Positions 51,037 through 60,819 of a stretch of 64,000 nt of DNA are shown piece after piece. A model generated the notes under the pieces. It saw only the letters and a list, made by a program, of their open reading frames with translations, did no database searches and had not been told where the DNA came from. This stretch comes from Malachius bipustulatus (lineage: Eukaryota; Arthropoda; Insecta; Coleoptera; Melyridae), in assembly GCA_910589415.1 (NCBI GenBank), contig OU342636.1:45833735-45897734 (forward strand). The letters are read 5' to 3'. The translations under genes were made by a program, and so were the position numbers. How positions within the stretch are numbered: the first letter of the stretch is position 1; every line of letters starts with the position of its first letter.

Positions 51037-51563
51037 AACAATAAAAACCTTCTTGCGCATCAATCGCAGAAATAGTGTATTTTTATGCGATTCAATAATA
51101 ATAAATATTTTCACCGCTTTTTAAATTGGATTTCTGAAATTTTCCATAGTCAGGTCATATTAGCGTAGTGGTTTACTGAGAAAATATCATTTCATTTAGT
51201 TTGAAAATGTGCCTTAGAGTGGATTTTTAAATTTAACAAAATAAAAAAAAAATGGACAAATTTTAAATTTTTTTTCCTTTTCCTGTGGCTAACTTTACTT
51301 AAAAAATACTATTCTTTACACTACCTTTAATAAATTCGCAAAAAGTGAAAGGGGAATTTTGAAAACCGAAAATTTGAAATTTTAGAGGAATAAACATCAC
51401 GTAAAAATATTCGAATATCTCCGCCATTTTTCTTATTTGCTTCTTGAAATTTTTCAGAGTTAAGGGTTATTCGTATAGTTGTCTACTGGAAAAACTTCAG
51501 CTCAATTCCTTCAAAAAAGGCTCATAAACGGTTATAGAAATTTAGCCATTTTTACCCTTTTCC
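51037..51563 (+). repeat. Dispersed repeat family R1, copy 1
   Basis: Aligns by eye with 54479-55034. Shared words in order: CCTTCTTGCGCATCAATCGC, TGTATTTTTATGCGATTCAA, TTTCACCGCTTTTTAAATT, GTCATATTAGCGTAGTG, ACACTACCTTTAATAAATTC, TTAGAGGAATAAACATCA, TATCTCCGCCATTTTT, TATAGTTGTCTACTG and TTTAGCCATTTTTACCC. Similarity stops just after ACCCTTTTCC, where the other copies continue with the CCACGCC(A/T)CTGGCTTA module. Confidence 0.85.
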
Positions 51564-52057
51564 ATAGTGAAGCTGTAGGAGCGGCGGATGTAAATAATGA
51601 CCTAATATTCAATTAGAAACATTTTTTGTTCTAACTTACATAGCATTTTTATAATTTAATATAACTGAAGGTAATTAATTTAAACATTTTAAAATAATCA
51701 AACGTGAGTAGGTACGAAATAATTATTGTTTTCCATGACCATTAGGTATTCCCTGTTCAATAAAATAAACTAAATTTATTAATATTATTATCTTATCCTT
51801 TAAAAAGTCACTTTCTTCGGCGCTGCTCTGCTGCTAGCGATGCGGCAACCTAGCTAGAGCATCGTCGACATCACGACGATATGTCGATTCTTTTTTAATA
51901 ACACCTGAGTGCAAAAAAACACTACTTCAGAGTAATTGTTGCTTATCTGATGAAATATTCAGACTCAGGGACGAAATACTGATGATTCATTACTTCTTGT
52001 AACTAACTACCCGTAAAACTACAGTTATTTTGAAATAACGGACAAATAAATCACAGT
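51564..52057. other. AT-rich intergenic DNA, nothing recognised
   Basis: No convincing ORF or RNA gene. A short GC-richer segment (CTTCGGCGCTGCTCTGCTGC at ~51816, then ATCGTCGACATCACGACGAT at ~51861) stands out but shows no known signal. Confidence 0.6.
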
Positions 52058-52147
52058 TACAGGACGTTACCGTGACAGCGCATCACAATCGTATAGCAGA
52101 AATAGAAACAAGAGGCTACAGCATAGACTGTCACGGACGTTCCCGTA
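52058..52147. mobile_element. Short imperfect hairpin element (90 bp)
   Basis: TTACAGGACGTTACCGTGAC (from 52058) pairs with the right end, which reads ACTGTCACGGACGTTCCCGT then AA. About 19 of 22 positions match when a one-base gap is allowed. It may be a small MITE or a degenerate palindromic insertion. A minus-strand frame over it has no domain. Confidence 0.5.
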
Positions 52148-52514
52148 ATGCGTTTGCGCAAAAGCGGCCGTGACCAATGCGCGGCAATCTCTTGAAATAT
52201 CAAAATATTCACTGTGATAGGTAGGTAGGGTTGATCAGCCAATAATGATAATAAATCAAACATTTATGTTAAAAATAATAATTATTGTTTCCGAATCAAC
52301 ATTAATTTATCAGACTACATTGGAACGGAAACATTTATGATACAAATAAACTTGGCGCGCAAATGAACTCAAGTTTCGTCATTGCGTCGACTTGAGAACA
52401 ATAAGACAGCCAGAACCGCCTAGTCTATTATTATTATATATTCTGTGCATTATCATAGATTGAATTAAAATAATTGTATTGAATTTTAATGTAATACAAG
52501 TTTTATAATAATAC

Positions 52515-52548
52515 CACAGAATATATAGACTAATTAGTCTATTCTGTG
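52515..52548. repeat. 34-bp near-perfect palindrome
   Basis: The centre ATAGACTAATTAGTCTAT is an 18-bp perfect palindrome, flanked by CACAGAAT on the left and ATTCTGTG on the right with a 2-base asymmetry. A related ATATATTCTGTG arm lies ~80 bp upstream (near 52434), and TCTATTCTGTGAT also occurs at ~50236. It may be a transposon footprint or the core of a decayed inverted repeat. Confidence 0.7.
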
Positions 52549-53990
52549 ATAATACAATCAATGAAAATTATACAACAGGTAATACACAGCACATGACGTA
52601 TGTGACAGATATAAAACGTCAAATGTCGATGCCGTTTGATTTGGTGCGCTGCGCTTTAAATAATAATAAAAAAAGTTTATTTACAAATTGTAATTACACT
52701 TTACTATATTTTTATAGAAATTAAAGCTAAGAATAGGTACTTATTATTAAATTAAAATATTCTCATAACGCGGAAGCAACCCTTTCTCAAAATGTTGTGC
52801 ATGTTATCTGAGGTCAACTGCCGAAATCTTGTGAGGAGTTATAAGTTCTTGTACTCGAATAAACTTGATAGGTACTCTTCTTACTACGACCGCAGTTACG
52901 TTAAAACACTCATTACCGAGTTTACTGATTGAATGAATCTCTAAATTATTATTGTCTTAAAAATGCCGGGTGATCTGACAGATTGGTCGACATGCCAAAA
53001 TATGGGCACTATGTATTTATGGAAATTATTTTTATTTTCCTTGAATTTGTGTGGAAAAGCGTCTTCCTAATTCAGATTGTAGATTTTTTAGCGTAATCGT
53101 AACTGCGATCGCAAAAATATTACGAAAATTCATCTCATTCGATGACTTCAAATCAACCGAAAATTCACTCTGGGCATAATAACCTTATTGCAATCTAAAT
53201 TGGTCGCAATATTGAAATTAATTTTTAGGACAGAATCGTATTTGCGATCTCAAAAATATTATGAAGATATGCGGGCAACATCATGTTTGAAAATGGCTAA
53301 TTCCATACTTTGTCTTATTTCCTTTGATGACTTAAAAAATCGACTCTGAATTGGTCATAAGGTAAATGTGTCGTTCAGAAAACTTTATTGTTTTTCAATA
53401 ATCGGATTGCTGTAATTGATATACCTAATAATTTATTATTATTGTATCAATTTATTTCTTAATATCGGGTGATCCACAAAATTTTTCATCAACTATATCT
53501 CATTTAATAACTAGGAGGAGTAAACTGCAAAGTATCATTTACACAACTAAAAGTCACCAGATTAAATCACCAGATTTTTTTTGGCGGCAAATTTGAATTG
53601 AAACAATAATTATTAATAAGGAAGATAGGACTTGTTTTCGGTGTAGGAAGTCTACTTTTCAGGAAAGACTCTTCAGCAGTATCACAAATCATTGTGATTT
53701 GCATAATATATCAGTATTATAGTGCTGAATGATTTTCTGAATATAAATAGAATGAAATTGAATAATTTATATATAGATATTTCGAAGAATATTAAGGATA
53801 ATAATTATTAACATTCATATTAAATTGATTGAAAGTACTTTATTTTAGGCAATACTTATGTGACAAATTTAATGTAACATATAAATATATTTTATGTATG
53901 TATTATATGACACATAACATCGTAGATAAATTTATTTTACATTTAATAATATATAATTTTTTGTGGATAAGTCAATTTTTTCAAACGGTA
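52549..53990. other. AT-rich intergenic DNA with a diverged direct repeat
   Basis: No gene recognised. One internal duplication: ATCGTAACTGCGATCGCAAA at 53096 and a diverged copy (ATCGTATTTGCGATCTCAAA) at 53235. Both are followed by a related AATATTA and a GATGACTT(C/A)AAA segment. GGGTGATC words at ~52967 and ~53467 resemble transposon-end fragments common in insect DNA. Confidence 0.5.
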
Positions 53991-54257
53991 TTATAAACAG
54001 CATTTTTCAGTTTTTGTAGGACCAGATTCAAAGTGTGTTGTTGAAACTAACTTTATATCACATACAGCAGTCCCTGTTTGGTCTAAATCCGCACCTTGTT
54101 CGATTGGAATATGTTCTTCAATTATTGGTGAAGTACGCATATAGAGTAGTTTTTCCAAAATCTTGTAGGTGACACTCTTTTCTTCCCGTTTCTTTGGAGG
54201 AGACATCCTCTCACTTGTACTTGATGTAGGATTATCCATAATGGCACTTGAAACCAT
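53991..54257 (-). CDS. Orphan 88-codon ORF, possible last exon of an unknown gene
   Basis: The minus-strand ORF starts at ATG 54257-54255 and stops at TAA 53993-53991. Its composition is unlike random AT-rich frames nearby. It is rich in S, T, E, K and P, with a basic-polar patch (SERMSPPKKREEK), an acidic middle (PIIEEHIPIEQGADLDQ) and the C-terminus KTEKCCL. The frame extends upstream through a hydrophobic stretch (NYFWLYIFILQM) to an in-frame TGA, and a possible splice acceptor (GGTTTCAAG) lies just after the ATG. An AATAAA on the minus strand (53936-53931) lies ~55 bp past the stop, which fits a 3' end. It could also be a chance ORF. No domain recognised and no function proposed. Confidence 0.28.
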   Translation of the reverse strand: MVSSAIMDNPTSSTSERMSPPKKREEKSVTYKILEKLLYMRTSPIIEEHIPIEQGADLDQTGTAVCDIKLVSTTHFESGPTKTEKCCL

Positions 54258-54478
54258 TTGCAGGATGAAAATGTAAAGCCAAAAATAATTTCAAAATTCT
54301 GAAAAGGATGTCTGTTCTCTAAAAAGAACTGAATGGGCTTCAAAAAGAACTTATTTGGTTTTGAAATAACGTTTAAAGAACTTATTTAGAACAACTTATA
54401 GGGTTTTGGAAATAACTGATTATAAATAAACTGCGATGTGTCACATTCGACGCTGACATTGTAAACAATAATGACACA
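54258..54478. other. Spacer, nothing firm
   Basis: AT-rich with repeated TTTTGAAATAAC / TTTTGGAAATAAC and AGAACTTATTTAG words (~54339-54415), suggesting a short internal duplication. No gene recognised. Confidence 0.5.
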
Positions 54479-55034
54479 ACAATAAAAAAAAACCTTCTTG
54501 CGCATCAATCGCAGAAATAGTGTATTTTTATGCGATTCAATTATGAATATTTTCACCGCTTTTTAAATTATTGGCTTTTTGAAATTTTCCATAGTCATGT
54601 CATGTTAGCGTAGTGCTTTAATGTGAAAAATTTTCTGTGATAATTTCATTTCATTTCGTTTCAACACGTGCCTTAGAATGGATTTTTAAATTTAAAAATC
54701 AAAAAAATTGGCAAAATTTTACAATTTTGTCCCTTTTCCTATGCCCGCCACTGGCTAACTTTACTTGAAAAATACTATTTTTTACACTACCTTTAATAAA
54801 TTCGGAAAAAACTGAAAGGAGAGTTTTTAAAACCGAAAGTTTGAAATTTTAGAGGAATAAACATCATTTAAAAATATTCGAATATATCTCCGCCATTTTT
54901 ATATTTGCTTCTTGAAATTTTTGAAGGTTAAATATGCTATTAGTATAGTTGTCTACTATCAAAATTTCCGTTCTATTCCTTCAAAAATAAGCTCATGAAT
55001 GTTTATAGAAATGTAGACATTTTTACCCTTTTCC
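54479..55034 (+). repeat. Dispersed repeat family R1, copy 2
   Basis: The second copy of 51037-51563, in the same orientation. It starts at ACAATAAAAA and CCTTCTTGCGC and ends at ACCCTTTTCC. Compared with copy 1 it has an extra CCTATGCCCGCCACTGG module before CTAACTTTACTT, and small indels. It runs directly into the 646-bp unit that follows, so R1 appears to be modular. Confidence 0.85.
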
Positions 55035-55680
55035 TACCCACGCCTCTGGCTTATTAATAGAAATGATGCAAATTGTATTGCATTAGCTCAAATTTCAAAT
55101 AAGTTTATTCCAATCTTGTTAATTTTGTTTAAAAGTTTTTGATCTTGCCTATTTAGGGGTTCAAAATCTAGCCATTTTCCAAAAATTGAAAAGGCCGCCA
55201 TTTTGGAATGTCTTTACTTATTTTACTCAAATACAGTACCAGACGACTACTTGAGGGTATCTTACTACCAAAAAAATTTCAGCGCTCTAGATTGAAAACT
55301 TCGACCAGAAACCGTGCCTCACGGACGGTTTTTTTTCTGAAATTCGGAGGGACATCCTGTAGAAGTAACACAACTCTAGGAAAATGTTTTTTACGAAAAT
55401 CAAACGTCAGCCCTAAGGTTGATAAGAGTAAAAAATTTCGTTCATTAATCTTGAAAGATGAAGCTACAGGAGCGTTTTTAAAAATTTAGAGAAATTAATT
55501 TATAAAAAACATCATGTAAAAAAAAATCGAATATCTCCGCCATTTTTCTTATTTACTTTTTGAAATTCTCAAGGGTTTAAGTCTATTAGTATAGTTGTCT
55601 ACTGTAAAAATTTCAGTTTAATTACTTCAAAAATGTGCTCATAAATTGTTGGAGAAATTTAGCCATTTTTACCCTTTTCC
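55035..55680 (+). repeat. 646-bp modular repeat unit a (R1 family)
   Basis: TACCCACGCCTCTGGCTTAT begins the unit at 55035, and its counterpart at 55681 begins the next. In order it contains AGGGGTTCAAAA, a GGCCGCCATTTTGGAA word, AATACAGTACCAGACGACTA, CTAGATTGAAAACTTCGACC, GGGACATCCTGTAGAAG, TTTCGTTCATTAATCTTGAA, GCTACAGGAGCGTTTTTAAA, TATCTCCGCCATTTTTCTTA, ATAGTTGTCTACTG and TTTAGCCATTTTTACCC. The last three modules are shared with R1. A 93-residue frame across it (55208-55489) has no domain support. Confidence 0.8.
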
Positions 55681-56153
55681 TACCCACGCCACTGGCTTAT
55701 TAATAGAAAAAATGCAAATTTTGTTGCATGAAATTAAATTTCAAGTCATTTACTTCCAATATTGTGAATTTGATATAAAACTCTTTTTTTATCTAGCTTA
55801 TACAGGGGTTCAAAAAATAGTCCTTTTTCCAAAAATTAAAATGGCCGCCATTTTGAAACGGCTCGATCGATTTTGCTCAAGTGCAATACCAGACCACTCC
55901 TTGTGGATATCTTACTTCCACAAAAATTTCAGTCTCCTAGATTGAAATCTGCGACCTGAAATGAGGTGACAAAAACCGGATACCTGGAATTTTGAAGGGA
56001 CAGCCTGTAGAAGTGATGGGACTTTTGGAAAGTTTTTCAACGAAAATCCAACGTCATTCCCAAATTTTACAAGGACCCAAAATTTCGTTCACTAATCTTG
56101 AAAGATAAAGCCACAGGAGCGTTTTTAAAATCGAAATTTCGCGATTTTGGAGA
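55681..56153 (+). repeat. 646-bp modular repeat unit b, truncated by an AT microsatellite
   Basis: Repeats the module order of unit a with divergence: CCACGCCACTGGCTTATTAA, GGCCGCCATTTTGAAAC, AATACCAGACCACTCC, CTAGATTGAAATCTGCGACC, GGGACAGCCTGTAGAAG, TTTCGTTCACTAATCTTGAA, GCCACAGGAGCGTTTTTAAA. It ends at TTTTGGAGAA, where the (AT)n tract begins. Confidence 0.8.
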
Positions 56154-56196
56154 AATATATATATAAATATATATATATATAAATATATATATATAG
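56154..56196. repeat. AT-rich microsatellite
   Basis: (AT)n with interspersed TAAATA, directly at the truncated end of R1 unit b. Position and composition suit a microsatellite that grew at a repeat terminus. Confidence 0.95.
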
Positions 56197-56520
56197 ACAT
56201 ATTAAGAGCCCATACGAAGCCTAAAATGCTATGTTCAGTTGAGTATTCGAAGCCTGGACCTACCATGTGAAGCCCGACTTCGGGCTTCGAAAATTTTAAC
56301 GTGTATAAACGTCGTACAGCATGGCCATCTATCGGTGGAAACGTTGGATAAATTTTGCCCAGGGCATCACTTTGACACCGGGGTACCCTAAAACATACGC
56401 GACATAGTTCAACGAAACGTTCTACAGAGGGAGCGGCGCACGTTAGTATATAATTGTGTATATGTCGAGCATTTTTCGAAGCCTGTAGACGCACAGCCGA
56501 TTATTCGAGTCCCGGTAAAA
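56197..56520. other. GC-richer segment with GAAGCC words and a hairpin, possible repeat
   Basis: Distinct from its AT-rich flanks. It has CGAAGCCTAAAATGC, TTCGAAGCCTGGACC, the hairpin at 56269-56288, CCATCTATCGGTGGAAACG, CACCGGGGTACCC, CTACAGAGGGAGCGGCGC and TTCGAAGCCTGTAGACGC. Recurrent TCGAAGCCT suggests a repeat. A 146-residue minus-strand frame (56054-56494) crosses this segment, the AT microsatellite and repeat unit b, so it is not a coherent gene. Confidence 0.5.
56269..56288. repeat. Perfect 9-bp stem hairpin, 2-base loop
   Basis: GAAGCCCGA-CT-TCGGGCTTC: a perfect inverted repeat with a 2-base spacer. It is notable for GC-rich pairing in AT-rich DNA. Bacterial-style terminator function is not expected in this context. 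Confidence 0.9.
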
Positions 56521-57150
56521 TTGGCAACGGTGCATTGAGTGATGATATGTTTACATCAATTCATAAGCATCACGAGCACTTCAATCTCCTCTCCAGTAAA
56601 ATAATTTAACCCGAGAGCAACTGTGTTTACAGTCGCCAGCGCAAGCATTACGAGCTGCGTTTCTTATAATAACCGCATAATAGCCAATCAACCATTCTTG
56701 GATCACCTCATAAATTCTTGGTATTTTAACAATTTTAGCACAGAACTTTTAAACTAAAATTCCTACGTATGAATAAGCCAAACATTATTTTCAGCTATAG
56801 GTATAGGTACAGGTGTCCCATTTTTACCCGGTTAATTTTTTGAAATAGAACAACGTATTTTTTTACATTATCGTGTTCAGATTTTCTGACTGTATTTTTG
56901 CATTATAGCAATTTATTTAAAAGAAATATACCTTGCGACCTTGCTTTTTAAAACTAAAAGATGAAACTTGCGATGGTGGTATAGTCAATCAAAGACCATC
57001 TTAATGTTTGAAAGTTGCGATTTTATGTTCACAAAAAAAACTTGGTAACTTTTAAAGTAGAGTTTATACAAAGTCAAGTGAAACGACAAAAAACTAAGAA
57101 GCGCGGCTGATAATTCATAGTTCATTGATGAAACATATGCGGCGGTAAAA
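56521..57150. other. AT-rich intergenic DNA, nothing recognised
   Basis: No gene or RNA recognised. ACAGGTGTCCCATTTTTACC at ~56809 resembles the GGTGTCCCATTT word near 47945 and may be another transposon-end fragment. Confidence 0.5.
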
Positions 57151-58466
57151 CAAATTTAATAGCTATTTATGATATTAATGTTAGAAGTGAAGTTTTATTT
57201 TGTTAGTGAAAAGGTTTGTGAAATGAGCGAAGCGTAGCGGAGCGAATTTTACAAATTCACGAACAAAATAAAATCACTTTTAAGACGAATATCATACAAT
57301 GGTTTTTGTAAAACTGCTCTATTTTGATAAAAAATTGATGAATTTAGAATGACACTCAACTTCAAATTGCATTTTAAATTATTACAGACAAGTAAGTACA
57401 AGTAGTGTACTATGCAATAGCAACCGTTGCTGACGCTATGGTTACTAACAAATGCGTGCATACAAATAAAAGAGATGTCATAATAATTATTATTATTTGC
57501 AATTTCTGAACAATTATTATTGTCTTGAATTCTTGACTATAGGTACTTATTTTTTATTAATATGTTTGCCAGTAATAAAAAGAATATGAAAAAATCTTAT
57601 TACTTACCTATAATTTTGTCTGATTTCGTCATGAGAAAATGTAGTTTAAAAAGATAATGTAAGTAAGTACAGATAAAGTAGATAGAATTACTTTTAACAC
57701 GAGTGTTGTAATGTATTTTTAACACTGTTACAAATTTTTTTAACCCGCTTCCATGGGCTTCAATGGCACAAAAAAATGTTTTTGTGCAACTGCCATTAAA
57801 AGACACATACATCACTTTTAACGACAGCTGACAGTGTTAAAAGTGATTGTTTAAATGGAAGCGTGTTAAAAGTACTTTTAACACTAGTGTTAAAAGTACA
57901 TTACAACACTCGTGTTAAAAGTAATTCTATCTACTTTATCTGTACTTACTTACATTCTCTTTTTAAACTACATTTTCTCATGACGAAATCAGACAAAATT
58001 ATAGGTAGTAAGATTTTTTCATATTTTTTTTATTACTGGCAAACATATTAATAAAAAAATAAGTACCTAGTCAAGAATTCAAGACAATAATAATTATTGT
58101 TCAGAAATTGCAATCAATAATAATAATTATTATGGCATCTCTTTCATTTGTATGCACGCTTTATTTGTTAGTAACCATAGCGTCGGCAACGGTTTCTATG
58201 CATAGTACACTACTTGTACTGATCTGTAATATTTTAAAATGCAATTTGAAGTTGTGTCATTCTAAATTCATCTATTTTATTATCAAAATAGAGCAGTTTT
58301 ACAAAAACCATTGTATGATATTCGTCTTAAAAGTGATTTTATTATATGTTCGTGAATTTGTAAAATTCGCTCCGCTACGCTTCGCTCATTTCACAAACCT
58401 TTTCACTCACAAAATAAAACTTCACTTTTAACACCAATATCATAAATAGCTATTTTAATAAATTTC
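57151..58466. mobile_element. 1.3-kb foldback element: ~570-bp inverted arms around a multi-hairpin core
   Basis: The left arm (57151-57727) is the reverse complement of the right arm (57880-58466), with scattered mismatches and small indels. Matching anchors include AATAGCTATTTATGATATT, GAGCGAAGCGTAGCGGAGCG, TGTAAAACTGCTCTATTTTG, CATAGCGTCGGCAACGG vs its inverse, AATTCTTGACTA, TTTGCCAGTAATAAAAA and TGTCTGATTTCGTCATGAGA. The ~150-bp core has nested dyads: AATGGCA...TGCCATT, GCACAAAAA...TTTTTGTGC and CACTTTTAAC...GTTAAAAGTG. Four ORFs in the arms mirror one another and are by-products. The element resembles a foldback or long-TIR non-autonomous transposon. If transcribed it would make a long hairpin RNA. 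Confidence 0.85.
57865..57895. repeat. Overlapping perfect palindromes built from GTTAAAAGT
   Basis: GTTAAAAGTACTTTTAAC (57865-57882) and TTTTAACACTAGTGTTAAAA (57876-57895) are perfect 18- and 20-bp palindromes that overlap. They sit at the inner edge of the right arm of the foldback element, where GTGTTAAAAGT-type words are concentrated. Confidence 0.95.
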
Positions 58467-58856
58467 CTAGCTGATATTAAAGTTTATTGGGAAATAACGC
58501 GCTAAACGAAAAATTTCAATTCGTGGTCACTTTTTTATTATCCATTTTTGGAAAAAACTTTTGGAAGTTATTCTTCATAAAAAGTTGTGCTTGGTCTGAA
58601 ACCTAAAATGGAATAGTCTGACATAAAATTTTTGCAATCGTATACGAGCTTTGTCCTAAAACACGAATAGTACCAAAGAGTAAAATAGTTATTTTATTAT
58701 TTATTTATATTTATTGTTATAAGTAAAATGTTTTATTTTCGACAATATCAAAAATTGTTACTTAAAAATGTTGATCAGCACTGCAAATAACATTCAAATA
58801 AACAAAAACATGCAGTTGCGTGACTAACAAAAAACAACATAGGTACAAACTATACA
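58467..58856. other. AT-rich intergenic DNA, nothing recognised
   Basis: No ORF, RNA gene or clear repeat identified between the foldback element and the next repeat family. Confidence 0.6.
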
Positions 58857-59030
58857 GTGCATTTTTTTAAGTGTTGCCATAGGGAATAGCATGTAAAAAT
58901 ATGCACCCTATGTTAACTTAATGTCTTGTACCTACTTTGGAAGTCGTTTTTAATTTTCAATAATAGTACATGTCATCTACTTTACAATACGACCTTTCAG
59001 AAAAGCCGGTCGTCGTTTAATTTAATTATA
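58857..59030 (+). repeat. Diverged direct repeat R2, copy 1
   Basis: Pairs with 59472-59690. Shared features in order: GTGCATTTTT, GCCATAGG or CCATAGG, ATAATATGTAAAA-like, CACCCTAT(G/A)TTAACTTA, GTTGTACCTAC / CTTGTACCTAC, GAAGTCGTTTT, AATTTTCAATA, ACATGTCAT, GTACTTTACGATAC-like, and a (C/G)GGT(C/G) word. Separation is ~615 bp. Divergence suggests an old duplication or two insertions of one element. Confidence 0.7.
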
Positions 59031-59400
59031 CTTGTCCCATTGAGGAAAAAAAAACTGCGTGAATCTGTAAGAGATACGAAGTCGGTTAAATTACAAAAAA
59101 GTTGCGCAGTATTTGGCAATTTTTTTTTTCTCAATATTCCCAGAATTTCTTGAAATATCCTGAAAAAAACTTGAAACATGCAGATTTATTATTTTAGTCA
59201 TATCTTCTTTATTATTGAAAAAAATTTTTTTATGTAGGTTTACATAAGCCTTAATGAGCCACACATTTGCCGTTTCAAAAATTTACAAAGCCGACTAGAT
59301 CTTGGGATTTTCAAAGTCAACTTTTTTTTTTCTTATGGCCGCCATATTGTTTTTCATGCCATTCGCTATAGAAAAAATCCCGGAACCCAAAAATTGATCA
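59028..59400 (+). repeat. Dispersed element R3, plus-oriented copy
   Basis: The segment from GAAATATCCTGAAAAA (59152) through TCATATCTTCTTTATTATTG, GTAGGTTTACATAAGCC, AAAGCCGACTAGA, GGCCGCCATATTG and TTCATGCCATTCGCTATAG matches the reverse complement of 62030-62264. The part from 59028 to about 59100 weakly matches the reverse complement of ~62675-62757 around AATTTAACCGA...GTATCTCTT. No domain found in two short opposite frames here. Confidence 0.75.
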
Positions 59401-59471
59401 CATTGCAAATAAATTCGAAAAAATGTAATCTTCTTTATTAAAAATAACGTAATAAAATTTTACCGAATGTC

Positions 59472-59690
59472 AAAAAGTGCATTTTTAAAGTTTTTCCATA
59501 GGTAATAATATGTAAAACATTACACCCTATATTAACTTATGTTGTACCTACCCATTGTAACTTAGAAGTCGTTTTAAATTTTCAATACCTACATGCATGT
59601 CATGTACTTTACGATACAACATGTCAAAAAAACGGTGCTCTTTAAATTTTAATATTTCGTTCTCATTTGAATTAATAAACTTTAAAAAGG
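59472..59690 (+). repeat. Diverged direct repeat R2, copy 2
   Basis: The second copy of 58857-59030 in the same orientation (CACCCTATATTAACTTA, TTGTACCTACC, GAAGTCGTTTTAAATTTTCA, CATGTCATGTACTTTACGAT). It has several small insertions relative to copy 1. Confidence 0.7.
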
Positions 59691-60606
59691 AGTCAGAATA
59701 AACAAAGTGTGTTAAAATTTTTAAATTTTTTTGTTTATTAATTTGTGGTTTCTTACTTTGTGCATGGTACCTTATTAAAAAGATTTAGCTGAAATAAGAT
59801 CTCGATTTTTGTTTTTTTATCACGATATTTCAGCAGCATCCTATTATTATCCTATTTTTTTTTCAGATTCTCAATACTTCTCAATATTTAAAATTGTCCA
59901 CATTTTTTGAAATTTAACAGACCCTGTTTTTTTTTTACTATTTCCGATGTCCACGTAGCGAGTCACGAATACCCAGTTAATGAACCTCGTATAATTAAAT
60001 TGAATAAAGTCCGGTTTTTCCAACTAGTGGAGCGAAATGGGAAAGAAAATGTGTTGTTTTATTTTTGCGTAAAACCAGCTACCACTTATATGTATCATGT
60101 TTAGACTACTCCTAACATGAAATGTACATTTACGACTTTTTTTGCAGGACAGGACTTTTAGAATTACAAAAAATTCAAAAATTGATGATTCAGAAAAATT
60201 GCATTTTAAAAGTTTTAAATATTTGAAACTACTCAACTAGTTCGACGAAATCGACAAAATTTTTCATTTAAATTAAAGCGCTTCTGTTGGCGGTAAACTT
60301 GTTTAGGATTTTTATATTTGATTGTGAAATCAAAAGGTAATTGAAAATTTCCACAAAATTGTATCGATATTTTTTGAGTAAGTTAAAAAAAATAAAAGTT
60401 CAGCCCTGTGAAAAATCAATCCAACTAAACTGATTTCAATCAACAATCAGAGAAAAACAGTTCCAATACAAAAGGTTACCTAGGAAACAAAATCAAAATA
60501 ACAGGAAATAAACGAAAATAACTCAAGTAATGTTTAGGTAGGTATTCGTAAGTTAAATCAAAAAACAAAGTTACAAAATACAGTTACTATTAAATAGGTG
60601 CATGCA
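59691..60606. other. AT-rich intergenic DNA, no gene recognised
   Basis: Short frames at 59907-60104 (+) and 60024-60236 (-) overlap each other and have random-looking composition. Long T tracts occur. No RNA gene or repeat with a partner in this window was recognised. Confidence 0.55.
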
Positions 60607-60743
60607 GTATAGTTGGACCAGAGATATAACGAAACGACTTCTGTCATTTTATCAATTTTTGGATCATTGAAATATTGTTGAAGTCATAAAATATGACAGT
60701 TTAACAATTAGATCATTTCGTTATATCTCTTGGTCGACTATAC
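60607..60743. mobile_element. MITE with ~32-bp TIRs (137 bp)
   Basis: The left end GTATAGTTGGACCAGAGATA, then TAACGAAACGA, is the inverse of the right end TCATTTCGTTATATCTCTTG, then GTCGACTATAC. Only a few mismatches and one base indel occur. Inside, TGTCATTTTATCA pairs with TAAAATATGACAG. A TA dinucleotide borders both sides, as a Tc1/mariner-type TA target would, but the flanks are too AT-rich for this to be decisive. Confidence 0.8.
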
Positions 60744-60819
60744 CATACCTACCTTACTGACTGCAGTCTTTAACTTTAAACGATCACAAATTAATAATTA
60801 TAATTTGGTGATAATCAGT

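Noticed and set aside
52057..52561. Minus-strand ORFs of 68 and 60 residues
   Set aside because: They overlap a hairpin and palindromic AT-rich DNA, with no domain or splice context.
55208..55945. ORFs of 93 and 99 residues in the 646-bp units
   Set aside because: The two units are homologous in DNA but do not preserve the same reading frame or peptide.
56054..56494. 146-residue minus-strand ORF, the longest in the window
   Set aside because: It crosses a GC-richer repeat-like segment, an AT microsatellite (giving a run of Y/I residues) and repeat unit b. No domain.
57249..58431. Four ORFs (70, 71, 62 and 107 residues) in the foldback region
   Set aside because: They are mirror images of the two inverted arms, and similar peptides appear from both strands.
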